Shown in pieces: positions 33,677 to 41,734 of a stretch of 64,000 nucleotides of DNA; the stretch's first letter is position 1; each line of letters opens with the position of its first letter. Position numbers and translations under genes: made by a program. The notes under the pieces are model-generated. The model had not been told where the DNA came from, made no database searches, and was given only the letters and a program-made list of their open reading frames with translations. The DNA is taken from assembly GCF_004322855.1 (NCBI RefSeq), contig NZ_CP036402.1, positions 3,410,001 to 3,474,000 of the forward strand, given 5' to 3'. This DNA is from Egibacter rhizosphaerae. GTDB lineage: Bacteria; Actinomycetota; Nitriliruptoria; Euzebyales; Egibacteraceae.

Positions 33677-34639
33677 ATGGGCGAGACCGATCGGGCGGCG
33701 CCGACGGTGGGCTGGATGGGCACCGGGCGGATGGGCGCGCTGCTGGTGGAGCGGCTGCTCGCGGCGGGCTTCGACGTCGCGGTCTGGAACCGCACCAGGG
33801 AGAAGGCCGAGCCGCTCGCCGCGCAGGGGGCGAAAGTCGTCGACCGTCCCGTGGAGCTCGCCGGCCGCGACGTGGTCTGCTCCATGTTGGCCGACTCCGC
33901 CGCGTTCGAGAGCGCGATGACCGGCGACGGGGGCTTGCTGACCGATCCCGACCGCGCGCCCGAGGTGGTCTGCGACTCGTCCACGATCGCGATCGCCGCG
34001 GCGGAACGGGTCAAGGCCGCGGTCGCCGATCGGCCGGTCGAGGTGCTGGCCGCGCCGGTGAGCGGCAGCCCCAAGGTCGTTGCCGCGGGCCGCCTCGGGG
34101 TCGTGGTGTCGGGGGACCCGTCGGCGTTCGAGCGCGCCGAACCGGTGCTCGCCGAGTACGGCCAGAGCGTGACCTACGTCGGCGACGCGGAACAGGCCCG
34201 GCTCGCCAAGATCTGCCACAACCTGCTGCTCGGGGTGATCTCGCAATCGATGGCGGAGATCACGGTGCTCGCCGAGCGCGGTGGGATGTCGCGCCACGAG
34301 TTCCTCGCGTTCATCAACTCGAGCGCGCTGGGGTCGATGTTCACCCGCTACAAGACTCCCCAGCTCGTCAACCTCGACTGGGCGCCCACCTTCACCTCGC
34401 ATCTGCTGCGCAAGGATCTGGAGCTCGGGCTCGACGCCGCCCGCGAGGCCGACGTCCCGATGCCGCTCGTGTCCGAGACCCACCAGTTGCTCCTGCGCCT
34501 GATCGGGGAGGGCCACGGCGACAGCGACTTCGCGGCGCTGCTGGAGCTGGCCGCGCGGGGGGCGGGCATGGAGCTCGAACCCGAGAACGTCGAGGTGTCC
34601 GACGGCCTACGAGACAACGATGCGGAGGGAGAGCAATGA
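33677..34639 (+). CDS. Beta-hydroxyacid dehydrogenase (HIBADH family), copy 2
   Basis: This 320-residue enzyme has the NAD(P) motif 'GWMGTGRMGALLVE', the substrate loop 'LAAPVSGSPKVV' and catalytic Lys in 'RLAKICHNLLLGVISQSMAE' (in part). It is related to, but clearly distinct from, the copy at 29466-30347. GGCAGGAAACGG precedes ATG 33677. The stop overlaps the M24 gene by 4 bp. Two enzymes of this family in one island suggest two hydroxyacid/semialdehyde intermediates, or two enantiomers. Confidence 0.9.
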   Translation: MGETDRAAPTVGWMGTGRMGALLVERLLAAGFDVAVWNRTREKAEPLAAQGAKVVDRPVELAGRDVVCSMLADSAAFESAMTGDGGLLTDPDRAPEVVCDSSTIAIAAAERVKAAVADRPVEVLAAPVSGSPKVVAAGRLGVVVSGDPSAFERAEPVLAEYGQSVTYVGDAEQARLAKICHNLLLGVISQSMAEITVLAERGGMSRHEFLAFINSSALGSMFTRYKTPQLVNLDWAPTFTSHLLRKDLELGLDAAREADVPMPLVSETHQLLLRLIGEGHGDSDFAALLELAARGAGMELEPENVEVSDGLRDNDAEGEQ

Positions 34640-35889
34640 GCGAGGACTTCCCGGTGTCCACGGTCCCGTCACCCGGGACCATGGGGGTGGACTACGAGGA
34701 GCGCATCGACTACGGGCGCCTGCGCGAGTATCGGCTGCGGCGTGCCCGCGAGGCACTGTCGACATCGGAGCTCGGGGCGGTGCTCGTCTTCGACCCCAAC
34801 AACGTGCGGTACCTCACGAGCACGATCATCGGTGAGTGGGCCCGCGACAAGATGACCCGGTTCGCCCTGTTGCCCGGCAACGCCGAGCCGGTGCTGTGGG
34901 ACTTCGGGTCCGCGGCGAAGGTCCACCGGCTCTACGCGCCGTGGATGAGCCCGGAGAACTCTCGCGCGGGCATGGTCGGCATGCGCGGCGCCGTGCCGCC
35001 CGAGGCGGGGTTGTTCACGCGCGCGGCCCGGGAGATCAAGGAGTGCCTCGTCGAGGCCGGGGTGGCCGACATGCCGGTGGGCATGGACCTCGTCGAGCTG
35101 CCGATGCTGCACGCGCTGCAGGCCGAGGGCATCGACGTGCGCGACGGCCAGCAGGTCATGCTCGACGCCCGGGAGATCAAGTCGCACGACGAGATCCTGC
35201 TGCTGTCGACCGCCGCGGCGATGGTCGACGGCACCTACCAGATGATCACCGAGCACCTGAAGCCCGGAATCCGCGAGAACGAGATCGTCGGGCACGCGAA
35301 CAAGATGCTGTACGACCTCGGCTCCGATGACGTCGAGTGCATCAACGCCGTGTCCGGTGAGCGCTGCAGCCCGCACCCGCACCACTTCGCGGACCGGCTG
35401 ATCCGCCCGGGCGACCAGGCCTTCTTCGACATCATCCACTCGTTCAACGGGTATCGGACGTGCTACTACCGCACGTTCAACGTCGGGCGGGCGACGCAGA
35501 AGCAGCGCGACGCGTACAAGAAGGCGCGGGAGTGGATCGACGCCGCCATCGAGACCGTGAAACCGGGGGTGGGCACGGACGAGATCGCGCGCCTGTGGCC
35601 GCGGGCCGACGAGTTCGGGTTCTCCAGCGAGATGGAGGCCTTCGGGTTGCAGTTCGGCCACGGTCTCGGCATGGCGCTGCACGAGCGCCCGATCATCAGC
35701 CGTCTGAACTCGCTGGACCACCCCGCGGAGATCCAGGAGGGGATGGTGTTCGCGCTCGAGACGTACTGCCCCGCCGGGGACGGTGGCTCGGCGGCGCGCA
35801 TCGAGGAGGAGGTCGTCGTGACCAGGGACGGCGCGGACGTGATCACCCTGTTCCCCGCCGAGGAGCTGTTCGTCGCCAACGAGTACTGA
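34636..35889 (+). CDS. M24 (pita-bread) fold hydrolase with an altered metal site
   Basis: This 417-residue protein of the creatinase/prolidase superfamily has an N-terminal domain with 'LVFDPNNVRYLTSTIIGEW' that resembles DMSP lyase DddP and creatinase-type relatives. The C-terminal catalytic domain keeps metal-type ligands Asp265, His342 ('FGHGLG'), Glu375 ('FALETYC') and Glu390 ('ARIEEEV'). At the second Asp position, eleven residues after Asp265, there is Cys276 ('GYRTCYYRTF'). Thus the usual dinuclear site is incomplete, which suggests a single metal, an unusual thiolate ligand, or metal-free catalysis as in creatinase. It probably cleaves a C-N or C-S bond of a small substrate rather than peptides. 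It overlaps the upstream dehydrogenase by 4 bp. Confidence 0.88.
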   Translation: MSEDFPVSTVPSPGTMGVDYEERIDYGRLREYRLRRAREALSTSELGAVLVFDPNNVRYLTSTIIGEWARDKMTRFALLPGNAEPVLWDFGSAAKVHRLYAPWMSPENSRAGMVGMRGAVPPEAGLFTRAAREIKECLVEAGVADMPVGMDLVELPMLHALQAEGIDVRDGQQVMLDAREIKSHDEILLLSTAAAMVDGTYQMITEHLKPGIRENEIVGHANKMLYDLGSDDVECINAVSGERCSPHPHHFADRLIRPGDQAFFDIIHSFNGYRTCYYRTFNVGRATQKQRDAYKKAREWIDAAIETVKPGVGTDEIARLWPRADEFGFSSEMEAFGLQFGHGLGMALHERPIISRLNSLDHPAEIQEGMVFALETYCPAGDGGSAARIEEEVVVTRDGADVITLFPAEELFVANEY

Positions 35890-35988
35890 TCCGAGTGCTA
35901 GACCGAACGTGCTGATCGAACGTGAGCGGCGCACGCCCGGCCCGGACGCGGGGCGGGCGGCGCGCTCCGGACACAGGAGAGCAAGAGC

Positions 35989-36993
35989 ATGGCGACCACC
36001 GCGGATCCGCACGCGATCGACGAGGCCACGCGCGTGGCGATGTTCCGCGACATCGCGCGTGCCCGGCTGTTCGAGCAGCGCGCGTACGACCTGTTCATGA
36101 AGGGCCTGGTCAAGGGCACCTCGCACCTGGCGACCGGCCAGGAGGCGGTCGCGGCGGGGTACGCGGCCGCGATGCGCTCCGACGACTACGTGCTCTGCAC
36201 CTACCGCGGCCACGTGCACACCCTCCTGCGGGGCGCGCCGATGGACGCGCTCATGGCCGAGCTGCTCGGCCGCGCGTCGGGCATCTGCGGCGGCAAGGGC
36301 GGGTCGATGCACCTCACGAGCGTGCGGCACGGCGCGCTCGGGTCGTACGCGATCGTCGGCGCGCACCTGCCGATCGCGGTGGGCGCGGCGTGGTCGGCGC
36401 AGGCGCGGGGCACCGGGCAGGTCGCGGTCTGCTTCTTCGGTGACGGGGCCACGAACATCGGGGCGTTCCACGAGGCGCTGAACATGGCGGCGGTCTGGGA
36501 GCTGCCCGTGGTGTTCGTCTGCGAGAACAACCTCTACATGGAGTACACCCCGATCGGGGAGGTGACCGCCACGGAGCATCCCGCCGCGGACCGAGCCGCC
36601 AGCTACGGGCTCGAGGGCCTCGTCGTCGACGGCAACGACCCCGACGCCGTGTACGAGGTCGCGACCGACACGGTCGGCCGGGCGCGCGACGGGGGCGGCC
36701 CGTCGCTCGTGGAGGCGAAGACCTACCGGCACGGGGGTCACTCGCGGGCGGACCCCGGCACGTACCGGCCGAGCGAGGAGGTCGAGGAGTGGATCTCCCG
36801 CGACCCCTACGTGCGGTATCCCGAGCGGTTGCGCGACGACGGCGTGGACCCGGCCACGCTGGAGGCGATCGTCGCCGAGGCCGAGGCCGAGGTCGATCAC
36901 GCCACCAACGCCGCCACCGACTCGCCGGTGCCCGACCCGAGCGTGATCCTGACCAACGTCTGGGCTGACGGAGGCTCCTCATGGCGGAAGTGA
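35989..36993 (+). CDS. Thiamine-diphosphate 2-oxoacid/acetoin dehydrogenase E1, alpha subunit
   Basis: This 334-residue subunit has the ThDP motif from 'CFFGDGATNIGAFHEALNMA' (in part) to 'VCENNLYMEY', and the regulatory-loop region 'AKTYRHGGHSRADPGTYR'. It resembles acetoin and branched-chain 2-oxoacid dehydrogenase E1 alpha subunits. It should decarboxylate or cleave a 2-oxo intermediate. AGGAGAGCAAGAGC precedes ATG 35989. The E1 beta gene overlaps by 13 bp. There is no E2 or E3 gene here, so the complex either borrows them from elsewhere or acts as a stand-alone ThDP lyase/decarboxylase feeding the aldehyde dehydrogenase that follows. Confidence 0.92.
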   Translation: MATTADPHAIDEATRVAMFRDIARARLFEQRAYDLFMKGLVKGTSHLATGQEAVAAGYAAAMRSDDYVLCTYRGHVHTLLRGAPMDALMAELLGRASGICGGKGGSMHLTSVRHGALGSYAIVGAHLPIAVGAAWSAQARGTGQVAVCFFGDGATNIGAFHEALNMAAVWELPVVFVCENNLYMEYTPIGEVTATEHPAADRAASYGLEGLVVDGNDPDAVYEVATDTVGRARDGGGPSLVEAKTYRHGGHSRADPGTYRPSEEVEEWISRDPYVRYPERLRDDGVDPATLEAIVAEAEAEVDHATNAATDSPVPDPSVILTNVWADGGSSWRK

Positions 36994-37955
36994 CCTACCG
37001 CGAGGCGGTCACGATGGGGATGGCGCAGGAGATGCGCCGCGACGACCGCGTCTACTTCATCGGTGAGGACGTCGCCGCCGCGGGCGGCGTGTTCAAGACC
37101 ACGCCGGGGCTGCAGGACGAGTTCGGGGACCGCAGGGTCCGCGACACGCCGATCAGCGAGGAGGCCATCACCGGCGCGGTGATGGGCGCGGCGATGACGG
37201 GACTGCGGCCCGTCGCCGAGATCATGTTCAGCGACTTCTACGCCACCTGCTGGGACATCGTCGCGAACCAGATGGCCAAGACCCGCTACATGACCGACGG
37301 TCAGACGAGCCTGCCATTGGTCCTGCGCGGGGCCAACGGTGGGGGCCTGCGCTTCGGCGCGCAGCACTCGCAGGCGGTCGAGAACTGGGCGATGGCGATC
37401 CCCGGGCTCAAGGTCGTCGCCCCCTCGACGCCGCGGGACGTCATCGGCCTGCTCGCGGCGTCGATCCGTGATCCCGACCCGGTCATCTTCCTCGAGCAGA
37501 AGTCGCTCTACCCGTCCAAGGGCGAGGTGCCCGACGGCGAGCACCTCGACGAGCTCGGCAAGGCGACCGTGGTGCGCGAGGGCTCGGACGTGACGATCGT
37601 CGCGCTCGCGGCGATGGTGCCCCGGGCGTTGACGGCCGCCGAGCAGCTCGCCGAGGAGGGCGTGTCGGCCGAGGTGGTCGACGTGCGCTCGCTCGTCCCG
37701 CTCGACGCCTCGACGATCCTGGCTTCGGTGGGTAAGACCGCGCGCCTCGTGACCGTCGAGGAGAACCCGCGCCTGTGCGGATGGGGCGCCGAGATCGTCT
37801 CGCTCGTGGCCGAGGAGGGGTTCTGGCACCTCGATGGTCCGATCGTGCGGGTCACGAGCCCGCACGTCCCCCTGCCGAGCGCGGACGAACTCGAGGACGT
37901 GACGTTGCCGACGGCGGAACGCGTCGTGGACGCGGTCAGGAGGGCGCTGGCGTGA
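36981..37955 (+). CDS. 2-oxoacid/acetoin dehydrogenase E1, beta subunit
   Basis: This 324-residue subunit has 'VYFIGEDVAAAGGVFKTTPG' (in part), 'TPISEEAITGAVMGAAMTGL' (in part) and a C-terminal 'VTSPHVPLPSADELED' segment typical of E1 beta. It completes the ThDP active site of the alpha subunit. The start overlaps the alpha gene by 13 bp and the stop overlaps the aldehyde dehydrogenase start (GTGA). Such tight coupling suggests that the product of E1 is passed to the aldehyde dehydrogenase. Confidence 0.92.
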   Translation: MAEVTYREAVTMGMAQEMRRDDRVYFIGEDVAAAGGVFKTTPGLQDEFGDRRVRDTPISEEAITGAVMGAAMTGLRPVAEIMFSDFYATCWDIVANQMAKTRYMTDGQTSLPLVLRGANGGGLRFGAQHSQAVENWAMAIPGLKVVAPSTPRDVIGLLAASIRDPDPVIFLEQKSLYPSKGEVPDGEHLDELGKATVVREGSDVTIVALAAMVPRALTAAEQLAEEGVSAEVVDVRSLVPLDASTILASVGKTARLVTVEENPRLCGWGAEIVSLVAEEGFWHLDGPIVRVTSPHVPLPSADELEDVTLPTAERVVDAVRRALA

Positions 37956-39403
37956 GCCTGCCCGAGTACCCCGATGTCCCGGCCGACCAGTGGATCGGTG
38001 GCCGCTGGCAGCCCGCCGACGGCGGGAACCGCTTCCCCGTGTTCGACCCGGCCACCGGCGACGTGCTCGTCGAGGTGGCCGACGGCGGCGAGCCCGAGGT
38101 CCAGGCTGCGGTGAGCGCGGCCCACGAGGCGCAGCCAGCGTGGGCCGCGACCGCCCCCCGTACCCGCGGGGAGGTCCTGCGCCGGGCCTACGAGCTGCTG
38201 GCCGACGAGCAGGAGCGGGTCGCGCGGCTGATCGTCATGGAGAACGGCAAGGGCCTGGCCGACGCCCGCGGGGAGGCGCGCTACGCCGCGGAGTTCTTCC
38301 GCTGGTACGCGGAGGAGGCGGTGCGGCTCGACGGCGACCTGCTGCGATCCCCCAGCGGCGGGAACTGGATCATGTCGCTGCGCCAGCCCGTCGGTGTCGC
38401 GCTGCTGGTGACCCCGTGGAACTTCCCGGCGGCGATGGGTACTCGCAAGATCGGCCCGGCACTGGCCGCGGGCTGCTCGGTGGTGCTCAAGCCGGCCTCG
38501 GCCGCGCCGCTGACGTCGCTCGCGATCGCCGACGCCCTGCACCGGGCGGGCGCGCCCGCCGGCACCGTGAACGTGGTCGTGGGCAGCCGGTCGTCGTCGC
38601 TGGTCGGGCCCGCGCTCGCCGATCCGCGGGTGCGCAAGCTGTCGTTCACCGGCTCCACCGAGGTGGGCCGGACGCTGCTCCAGCAGGCGGCCGAGCGGAT
38701 CGTGAACTGCTCGTTGGAACTCGGGGGCAACGCCCCGTTCATCGTGACCGAGGACGCGGACCTCGACGCGGCGATCGAGGGCGCGATGATCGCGAAGATG
38801 CGCAACGGCGGCGCGTCGTGCATCGCGGCGAACCGCTTCCTCGTTCAGGAGCGGGTGGCGGCGGAGTTCCGCGACCGCCTCACGTCAGCGATGGGCGGCC
38901 TCGCCATGGGCCCGGGACTCGACGAGTCGCACGATGTCGGTGCGATGGTCTCCGACGCCGAGCGCGACAAGGTGGCCGACCTCGTGGCCCGGGGCGTCGA
39001 ACAGGGTGCCGTCGTGCAGGTCGGAGGCGCGCCGCCCCAGCGGCCCGGCGCGTTCTTCCCGCCGACGGTGTTGAGCGACGTGGCACCCGACAACGTGTTG
39101 CTCCACGAGGAGGTCTTCGGGCCGGTGGCGCCGATCCGGACGTTCACGAGCGACGACGAGGCGATCAAGGCGGCCAACGACACCGAGCACGGCCTCGCGA
39201 GCTACGTGTTCACCGGTGACCTCGGCCGCGGGCTCGCGCTGTCCGAGGCCCTCGAGTCCGGGATGGTCGGGTTGAATCGGGGCTTCATCTCGGACCCGGC
39301 CGCGCCGTTCGGCGGCGTCAAGCAGAGCGGCATCGGCCGCGAGGGCGGGCACGACGGGCTGCTCGAGTTCTGCGAGACGAAGTACGTGGCCGTCGGCTGG
39401 TGA
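37952..39403 (+). CDS. Aldehyde dehydrogenase, succinate-semialdehyde-DH (GabD)-like
   Basis: This 483-residue NAD(P)+-dependent aldehyde dehydrogenase has 'VTPWNFPAAMGTRKIGPALA' (in part) for cofactor binding, Gly motif 'FTGSTEVGRTLL', general base Glu in 'SLELGGNAPFIV', catalytic Cys in 'GGASCIAANRF' and the C-terminal 'PFGGVKQSGIGREGG'. The group also includes sulfolactaldehyde and other semialdehyde dehydrogenases. GTG 37952 overlaps the E1 beta stop by 4 bp. It likely oxidises an aldehyde made by E1 or by one of the beta-hydroxyacid dehydrogenases to an acid. Confidence 0.93.
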   Translation: MSLPEYPDVPADQWIGGRWQPADGGNRFPVFDPATGDVLVEVADGGEPEVQAAVSAAHEAQPAWAATAPRTRGEVLRRAYELLADEQERVARLIVMENGKGLADARGEARYAAEFFRWYAEEAVRLDGDLLRSPSGGNWIMSLRQPVGVALLVTPWNFPAAMGTRKIGPALAAGCSVVLKPASAAPLTSLAIADALHRAGAPAGTVNVVVGSRSSSLVGPALADPRVRKLSFTGSTEVGRTLLQQAAERIVNCSLELGGNAPFIVTEDADLDAAIEGAMIAKMRNGGASCIAANRFLVQERVAAEFRDRLTSAMGGLAMGPGLDESHDVGAMVSDAERDKVADLVARGVEQGAVVQVGGAPPQRPGAFFPPTVLSDVAPDNVLLHEEVFGPVAPIRTFTSDDEAIKAANDTEHGLASYVFTGDLGRGLALSEALESGMVGLNRGFISDPAAPFGGVKQSGIGREGGHDGLLEFCETKYVAVGW

Positions 39404-39418
39404 ATCGAATCTGCGGCC

Positions 39419-39430
39419 GCAAACCATTGC
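39419..39430. promoter_or_regulatory. LacI-type operator over the promoter of amidohydrolase 2
   Basis: GCAAACCATTGC overlaps a -35-like TTGCAC (39427-39432); TACGGT (39451-39456) follows after 18 bases. The operator is the reverse complement of the site at 25987-25998. It stands 84 bp before the amidohydrolase start. Confidence 0.65.
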
Positions 39431-39513
39431 ACGTCCGTGCGCTTGTCCTCTACGGTCCGTCTTAGATCGCCTCGGGCCGAGGGTCCCGGGGTGTTGCGAG
39501 GAAAGGTGGGAAC

Positions 39514-40887
39514 ATGGCGCGTCGACGCGTGTTGCGCAATGGCTTCGTACTCACGATGGACGATCAGATCGGGGACCTGCCGCGCGCGGACGTCCTGATC
39601 GAGGACGACGCGATCAGGGAGGTGGGCCCTGACCTCGCGGTGACTGACGCCGAGGAGATCGACGCCACCGGCCGGATCGTGATTCCGGGCTTCGTGGACA
39701 CCCACCGGCACACGTGGGAGACGGCGCTGCGCGGCTGCGCTCCCAATTCGACCCTCGACGACTACTTCGTCGAGGTGCTCGACAACTTCGCTCCCGTCTA
39801 CTCGCCACAGGACGTGCGGGTGAGCAACCACGCCGGGGCCCTCGAATGCCTCAACGCGGGGATCACCACGCTGGTCGACTGGTCGCACATCAACAACACC
39901 CCCGAGCATCCCGACGCCGCGATCGACGGGCTGCGCAAGTCGGGGATCCGCGCGCAGTACGCCTACGGCAGCGCGAACACCTCGCTGAACGACTACTGGA
40001 ACCAGTCGACGATCGCGATGCCGGCCGACGACGTGCGGCGCGTGCGCGACACCTACTTCGCATCCGATGACGGGTTGCTCACCATGGCGCTGGCCACCCG
40101 TGGACCCGGGTTCTGCGTCGACGACGTGGTCGTCGCCGAGTGGGGTCTCGCGCGCGAGCTCGACCTGCCGATCACCGTGCACGTCGCGATGGGGCGCCTG
40201 GCGGGCCGCTTCGCGATGGTGCACAACCTCAACCGCCTCGGCCTCCTCGGCCCCGACACGACGTACGTGCACGCCTGCTACCTCGACGACGAGGAGTGGC
40301 AACTCGTCGCCGACACCGGCGGCAACGTGTCGATCGCCGCGCAGATCGAGGCGCAGATGGGCCACGGGTGGCCGCCGACCGGCCCGTGCAGTCGACACGG
40401 CGTGCCCGCGAGCCTGTCGATCGACGTGGTGACCACCAACCCCGGCGACATGTTCACGCAGATGCGGGCGGCGTTCGGCACCGAGCGCGTGCAGGTGAAC
40501 GCCGACTGCTGGCAGCAGGACGTCCCGTTGCCCGAGACGGCCCCGACCGCTCGGGACATGCTCCGCCTCGCGACGATCGACGGCGCCCGCGTCGCCGGGC
40601 TGAGCGACCGGACCGGCTCGATCACGCCGGGCAAGCAGGCCGACCTCGTGCTCATCGACGGGACCGGCCCGGCCACGGCCCCGATGATCGACCCGGTCGC
40701 GACCGTGGTGCTCTCCGCGGACGTCGGGACGGTCGAGTCGGTGCTGGTCGCCGGGGAGTTTCGCAAGCGGGACTTCCGGCTGGTCGACGACTTCACCCCG
40801 GTGCGCCACGAGCTCGAGGCGGCCCGGGACCGGCTGGCGAATCAGGTGCCGGAGAAGCCTTCCTGGCCGGTGCTCGCCGGGGTCTGA
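39514..40887 (+). CDS. Metal-dependent amidohydrolase/deaminase (TrzN/AtzB/SsnA-like)
   Basis: This 457-residue cyclic amidohydrolase has an N-terminal beta domain, H-x-H in 'IPGFVDTHRHTWETAL', metal His in 'LPITVHVAMG', His in 'TYVHACYLDD' and Asp in 'SLSIDVVTTN'. Those are the hallmarks of the cytosine-deaminase/atrazine-chlorohydrolase branch, which removes amino or other leaving groups from N-heterocycles or guanidines. GAGGAAAGG precedes ATG 39514. It has its own operator-bearing promoter, and a 63-bp repeat with CCGCCCGGGCGG palindromes follows the stop. It differs from the YtcJ-like enzyme at 30615-32288, so two C-N hydrolases act in the island. Confidence 0.9.
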   Translation: MARRRVLRNGFVLTMDDQIGDLPRADVLIEDDAIREVGPDLAVTDAEEIDATGRIVIPGFVDTHRHTWETALRGCAPNSTLDDYFVEVLDNFAPVYSPQDVRVSNHAGALECLNAGITTLVDWSHINNTPEHPDAAIDGLRKSGIRAQYAYGSANTSLNDYWNQSTIAMPADDVRRVRDTYFASDDGLLTMALATRGPGFCVDDVVVAEWGLARELDLPITVHVAMGRLAGRFAMVHNLNRLGLLGPDTTYVHACYLDDEEWQLVADTGGNVSIAAQIEAQMGHGWPPTGPCSRHGVPASLSIDVVTTNPGDMFTQMRAAFGTERVQVNADCWQQDVPLPETAPTARDMLRLATIDGARVAGLSDRTGSITPGKQADLVLIDGTGPATAPMIDPVATVVLSADVGTVESVLVAGEFRKRDFRLVDDFTPVRHELEAARDRLANQVPEKPSWPVLAGV

Positions 40888-40910
40888 GCCGCGTCCACCC
40901 GTCGGCTCAC

Positions 40911-41030
40911 CGCCGCCCGGGCGGGGTTTACCTCACTGGTGCACCCGTTCCCGCCCGGGCGGGTTCGCCTCGCCGCCGCCTGGGCGGGCTTTCGTTCACT
41001 GGTGCATCCGTTCCCGCCCGGGCGGGAGTT
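40911..41030. repeat. Two copies of a 63-bp unit with CCCGCCCGGGCGGG palindromes
   Basis: Two nearly identical 63-bp units (from 40911 and 40974) each start with CGCCGCC-GGGCGGG, contain TCACTGGTGCA-CCGTTC and end with the palindrome CCCGCCCGGGCGGG. They fill the space between convergent genes, so the GC-rich palindromes may terminate transcription from both sides. Confidence 0.8.
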
Positions 41031-41734
41031 CAGAGGGCGAGGTAAGCCTCGCGGACCCGGGGGCTGGCGAGCAGCTGCTCGCGCGTGCCCTCCTCGACGA
41101 TCGAGCCCTCCTCGAGCACGTAGCCGCGCTGGCTCACCTCGAGCGCCTGCGCCACGTTCTGCTCGACGAGCAGGACGCCGAGGCCCAGCTCGGCCACCTG
41201 CTGGATCAGGGCGAACATCTGCCCGACGAGCAACGGCGAGAGCCCGAGCGACGGTTCGTCCATCAACAGGAACCGGGGGCGGGCCATCAGCGCTCGGCCG
41301 ATCGCGAGCATCTGCTGCTCGCCACCGCTCAAGGTGCCGGACTGCTGCTGCGTGCGGTCCCGCAGCACCGGGAAGAGCTCGTAGACGCGAGCGAGGGTCT
41401 CATCGAGGTGTGCGCGAGCCTCTCGCGTGTAGGCGCCGACCTCGAGGTTGTCGAGCACCGTGAGCCGCGTGAACAATCGCCGCCCCTCGGGGACCACGGC
41501 GAGCCCCGCGGCGGCCACGTGGTGCAGCCTCAGCCGTGTGAGCTCGGCGTCGCCGAGGCGCACGGTGCCCGCGGTGGGCGGCAGGGTGCCCGAGGCGCTC
41601 TTCACGAGCGTGGTCTTGCCGGCGCCGTTGGGTCCGAGCAGTGCCACGATCTCGCCCTCCCCGACCGACAGGGAGATGTCGGAGAGGACGCGGGCGTCCC
41701 CGTAGGCTGCGTGCAGGCCGCTGATCTCAAGCAT
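41030..41734 (-). CDS. LIV-type ABC transporter ATPase, LivF-like (system 2)
   Basis: This 234-residue ATPase has Walker A 'GPNGAGKTT', signature 'LSGGEQQ', Walker B 'FLLMDEPSLGLSP' and 'LLVEQNVAQALEVSQ', as expected for LivF. The start overlaps the LivG-like stop by 8 bp. It ends the minus-strand operon of the second LIV transporter. It is only moderately similar to the LivF-like protein of system 1, so the two transporters do not look like a recent duplication. Confidence 0.93.
   Translation of the reverse strand: MLEISGLHAAYGDARVLSDISLSVGEGEIVALLGPNGAGKTTLVKSASGTLPPTAGTVRLGDAELTRLRLHHVAAAGLAVVPEGRRLFTRLTVLDNLEVGAYTREARAHLDETLARVYELFPVLRDRTQQQSGTLSGGEQQMLAIGRALMARPRFLLMDEPSLGLSPLLVGQMFALIQQVAELGLGVLLVEQNVAQALEVSQRGYVLEEGSIVEEGTREQLLASPRVREAYLAL

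Noticed and set aside
34636-35889. Naming the M24-fold enzyme as DddP (DMSP lyase) or ectoine hydrolase
   Set aside because: Resemblance is limited to general regions, one metal ligand differs, and no DMSP or ectoine pathway genes are around it.
30347-39403. A sulfoquinovose or dihydroxypropane-sulfonate pathway
   Set aside because: TauE, a GabD-like dehydrogenase and beta-hydroxyacid dehydrogenases would fit, but no sulfonate lyase, sulfoquinovosidase or matching aldolase is present.
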